This document shows, in pieces, positions 62,795-64,000 of a stretch of DNA of 64,000 nucleotides. The notes under the pieces are model-generated. The model was not told where the DNA came from and did not search any database. It saw nothing but the letters and a program-made list of their open reading frames with translations. Positions within the stretch are counted from its first letter, which is position 1, and each line of letters starts with the position of its first letter. Made by a program: the position numbers and the translations under genes. The stretch is from Rheinheimera faecalis (GTDB lineage Bacteria > Pseudomonadota > Gammaproteobacteria > Enterobacterales > Alteromonadaceae): contig NZ_JAJOYT010000004.1 in NCBI RefSeq assembly GCF_021290965.1, positions 358,831 to 422,830 on the forward strand. The letters run 5' to 3'.

Positions 62795-64000
62795 TTAGTG
62801 CTTTTCTGCCCAGAGCGCAACTTTAGTTTTTACCAGTGTAACTGTAGCGTCGACCAGCAGTTCGGATTGGCGTTCGGTGATTAAATCACTAATCCATGCC
62901 AATGCGTTTACACAACAATTAACGACAGAGCGCATTTGTTCAAGCTCTAGTGCAGAACTGGCACCAGCGACTTCTGCACCTACCTCATTGACCAAATTGT
63001 TTAGCTCAGTGTGTTGTTCGTGCCAATATTTCGCAATTTTCAAGCGGTCAACAGGTCTATCGATACGAACATCCGACAGCAAGACGGGGATTATCCGATG
63101 GGTAAACTCAGGTTGTTGTCGTTGGATGGATTCATACAAAAACGCCAATTCCTTCATACAATGCAATGACTCAAATAGATACTTGTGACTAAGTACTACC
63201 AACACAAAATCCCCGCGGCCAATACTGCGTTCAAACTCAGCAATACTTGCTCCTATGTCAGTTGCCTCTTTATCTCGCTGTACGAGATATCCTTCAGTTT
63301 TAAGGGATTGATAAACTTCGTCACATACTTTTTGTCTTGGATCTTGTTCTGTACCCCAAGCATAGGAAAAATAGATCGCTGGTGTTTTGGGTGGTAGGGC
63401 TGCCGGGCCTATCGCAGAGAATGGCTTAGGGGAATCATGCTCTACTTTGTCATCAGTGTTTTTCACTGGCTGACCTTTAAGCCACTTCACCTCAGGTAAC
63501 TGGCCCAAATGGCTGGATTGAGTAATGGATTCGACCAGATGCTGTGCCAGTGAGACACATTGCTGGCCAGCAAAACGCAATCTAATCACACCAGGCTGAC
63601 TGTAGTTCTGCAGATGGTCTGCGTTAACTGGTTGCAACCGGCATTCAAACCAGACTTTAGTTTTGTGTTTTTGATCGTAAAAGCAGCAACCATAGCGCCA
63701 GTAGTAAGCGTGCTCTTTGGCAACCTCACCGATTTTACTCAGCAGATACCTCATAGTGGCATCGTGCAAAAAGCTATAACTGAGCTCAATCTCAATATCA
63801 GGCTCAGCATCATGCCAAGTTTGGATCGCTTGGTTGTTATCAAATTCCGGTAAGTTATCCGGTGCGATAAAGTGTGTTTGATTTAGCTTAAAGCAAGTGC
63901 CACATTGCTGCATCATCTCTAAAAACAGCGGTAAATCTGCACTATTCAGTTGTTGTTTTTCCAGCCAGCGCTCAAGCGTCGTAACATCAAACAGCCCTTT
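62795..64000 (-). CDS. Roc-COR-TIR-type protein, C-terminal part (5' end outside window)
   Basis: The frame is open from base 64000 and gives 401 visible residues, so the start lies beyond the window. The N-terminal visible part (LFLEMMQQCGTCFKLNQTHF, then IAPDNLPEF) resembles the COR domain of ROCO GTPases, and SYSFLHDATMRYLLSKIGE with YYWRYGCCF resembles its second half. From about 63379 a TIR domain follows: IYFSYAWGTE, then FVLVVLSHKYLFES, with the expected catalytic Glu in HCMKELAFLY (63149-63151). A helical tail ends the protein. TIR domains often cleave NAD+ in immunity. The Roc and any repeat domains are not visible, so the full architecture is inferred. Confidence 0.75.
   Translation of the reverse strand, partial: KGLFDVTTLERWLEKQQLNSADLPLFLEMMQQCGTCFKLNQTHFIAPDNLPEFDNNQAIQTWHDAEPDIEIELSYSFLHDATMRYLLSKIGEVAKEHAYYWRYGCCFYDQKHKTKVWFECRLQPVNADHLQNYSQPGVIRLRFAGQQCVSLAQHLVESITQSSHLGQLPEVKWLKGQPVKNTDDKVEHDSPKPFSAIGPAALPPKTPAIYFSYAWGTEQDPRQKVCDEVYQSLKTEGYLVQRDKEATDIGASIAEFERSIGRGDFVLVVLSHKYLFESLHCMKELAFLYESIQRQQPEFTHRIIPVLLSDVRIDRPVDRLKIAKYWHEQHTELNNLVNEVGAEVAGASSALELEQMRSVVNCCVNALAWISDLITERQSELLVDATVTLVKTKVALWAEKH

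Noticed and set aside
1..64000. Search for tRNA, rRNA, CRISPR arrays, insertion sequences and prophage
   Set aside because: No cloverleaf-like stretch, regularly spaced repeats, transposase, integrase or phage structural gene was recognised by reading.

Overview
The window looks like a chromosomal segment of a free-living marine or freshwater gammaproteobacterium. It has a complete System I cytochrome c maturation operon, a trpEG-D-CF-B-A operon beside rnm-yciO-scpA-scpB-rluB, Vibrio-type exopolysaccharide genes and LapD/LapG biofilm control. Protein style and gene order fit the Rheinheimera/Alishewanella group best. That placement is an inference from family resemblance, not from a database search. 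No tRNA, rRNA, CRISPR array, insertion sequence or prophage was seen.

Layout. 1-9.4 kb: end of a MATE exporter, uvrB, a small outer-membrane barrel protein, and a LysR regulator divergent from an RND efflux pair. 9.6-15.3 kb: a secreted M14 peptidase facing a two-gene sensory unit (Tat lipoprotein binding protein plus a PhnD-PAS-GGDEF diguanylate cyclase). 15.3-38.3 kb: a biofilm and exopolysaccharide region. It holds lapG-lapD with a glycine-rich secreted protein, an O-antigen-ligase-like protein, a plus-strand sugar and assembly operon (galU, ugd, flippase, three glycosyltransferases, polymerase, two acyltransferases) and a convergent minus-strand vpsL-M-N-O-P-like initiation and export operon. 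38.7-45.7 kb: the trp operon. 45.9-50.0 kb: rnm, yciO, scpA, scpB, rluB. 50.2-53.8 kb: two small unknown genes, an Asp/Glu racemase and a FlhB-tail/FliK-like pair. 54.0-61.0 kb: ccmABCDEFGHI. 61.3-64.0 kb: a POT peptide transporter, then the 3' part of a Roc-COR-TIR-type gene that runs off the window.

How the parts work together. UDP-glucose (GalU) and UDP-glucuronate (Ugd) feed glycosyltransferases that build a repeat unit on the lipid carrier charged by the VpsL-like transferase. Wzx and Wzy flip and polymerise it, and the Wzc/Wza/OMP set exports it. Cyclic-di-GMP made by cyclases such as the one at 11.5 kb would be read by LapD, which sequesters the LapG protease. No LapA-type adhesin is in the window.

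Most notable observations: (1) two complete trp leader-peptide/attenuator modules in series ahead of trpE; (2) two ERIC-like 123-bp intergenic elements, one inside the scpA-scpB operon; (3) three palindromes sharing GGGGTCAGA-type ends but with different cores; (4) a partial Roc-COR-TIR gene, a plausible immune or signalling effector; (5) a diverged repeat of the uvrB 5' end forming a 22-codon ORF directly before uvrB.
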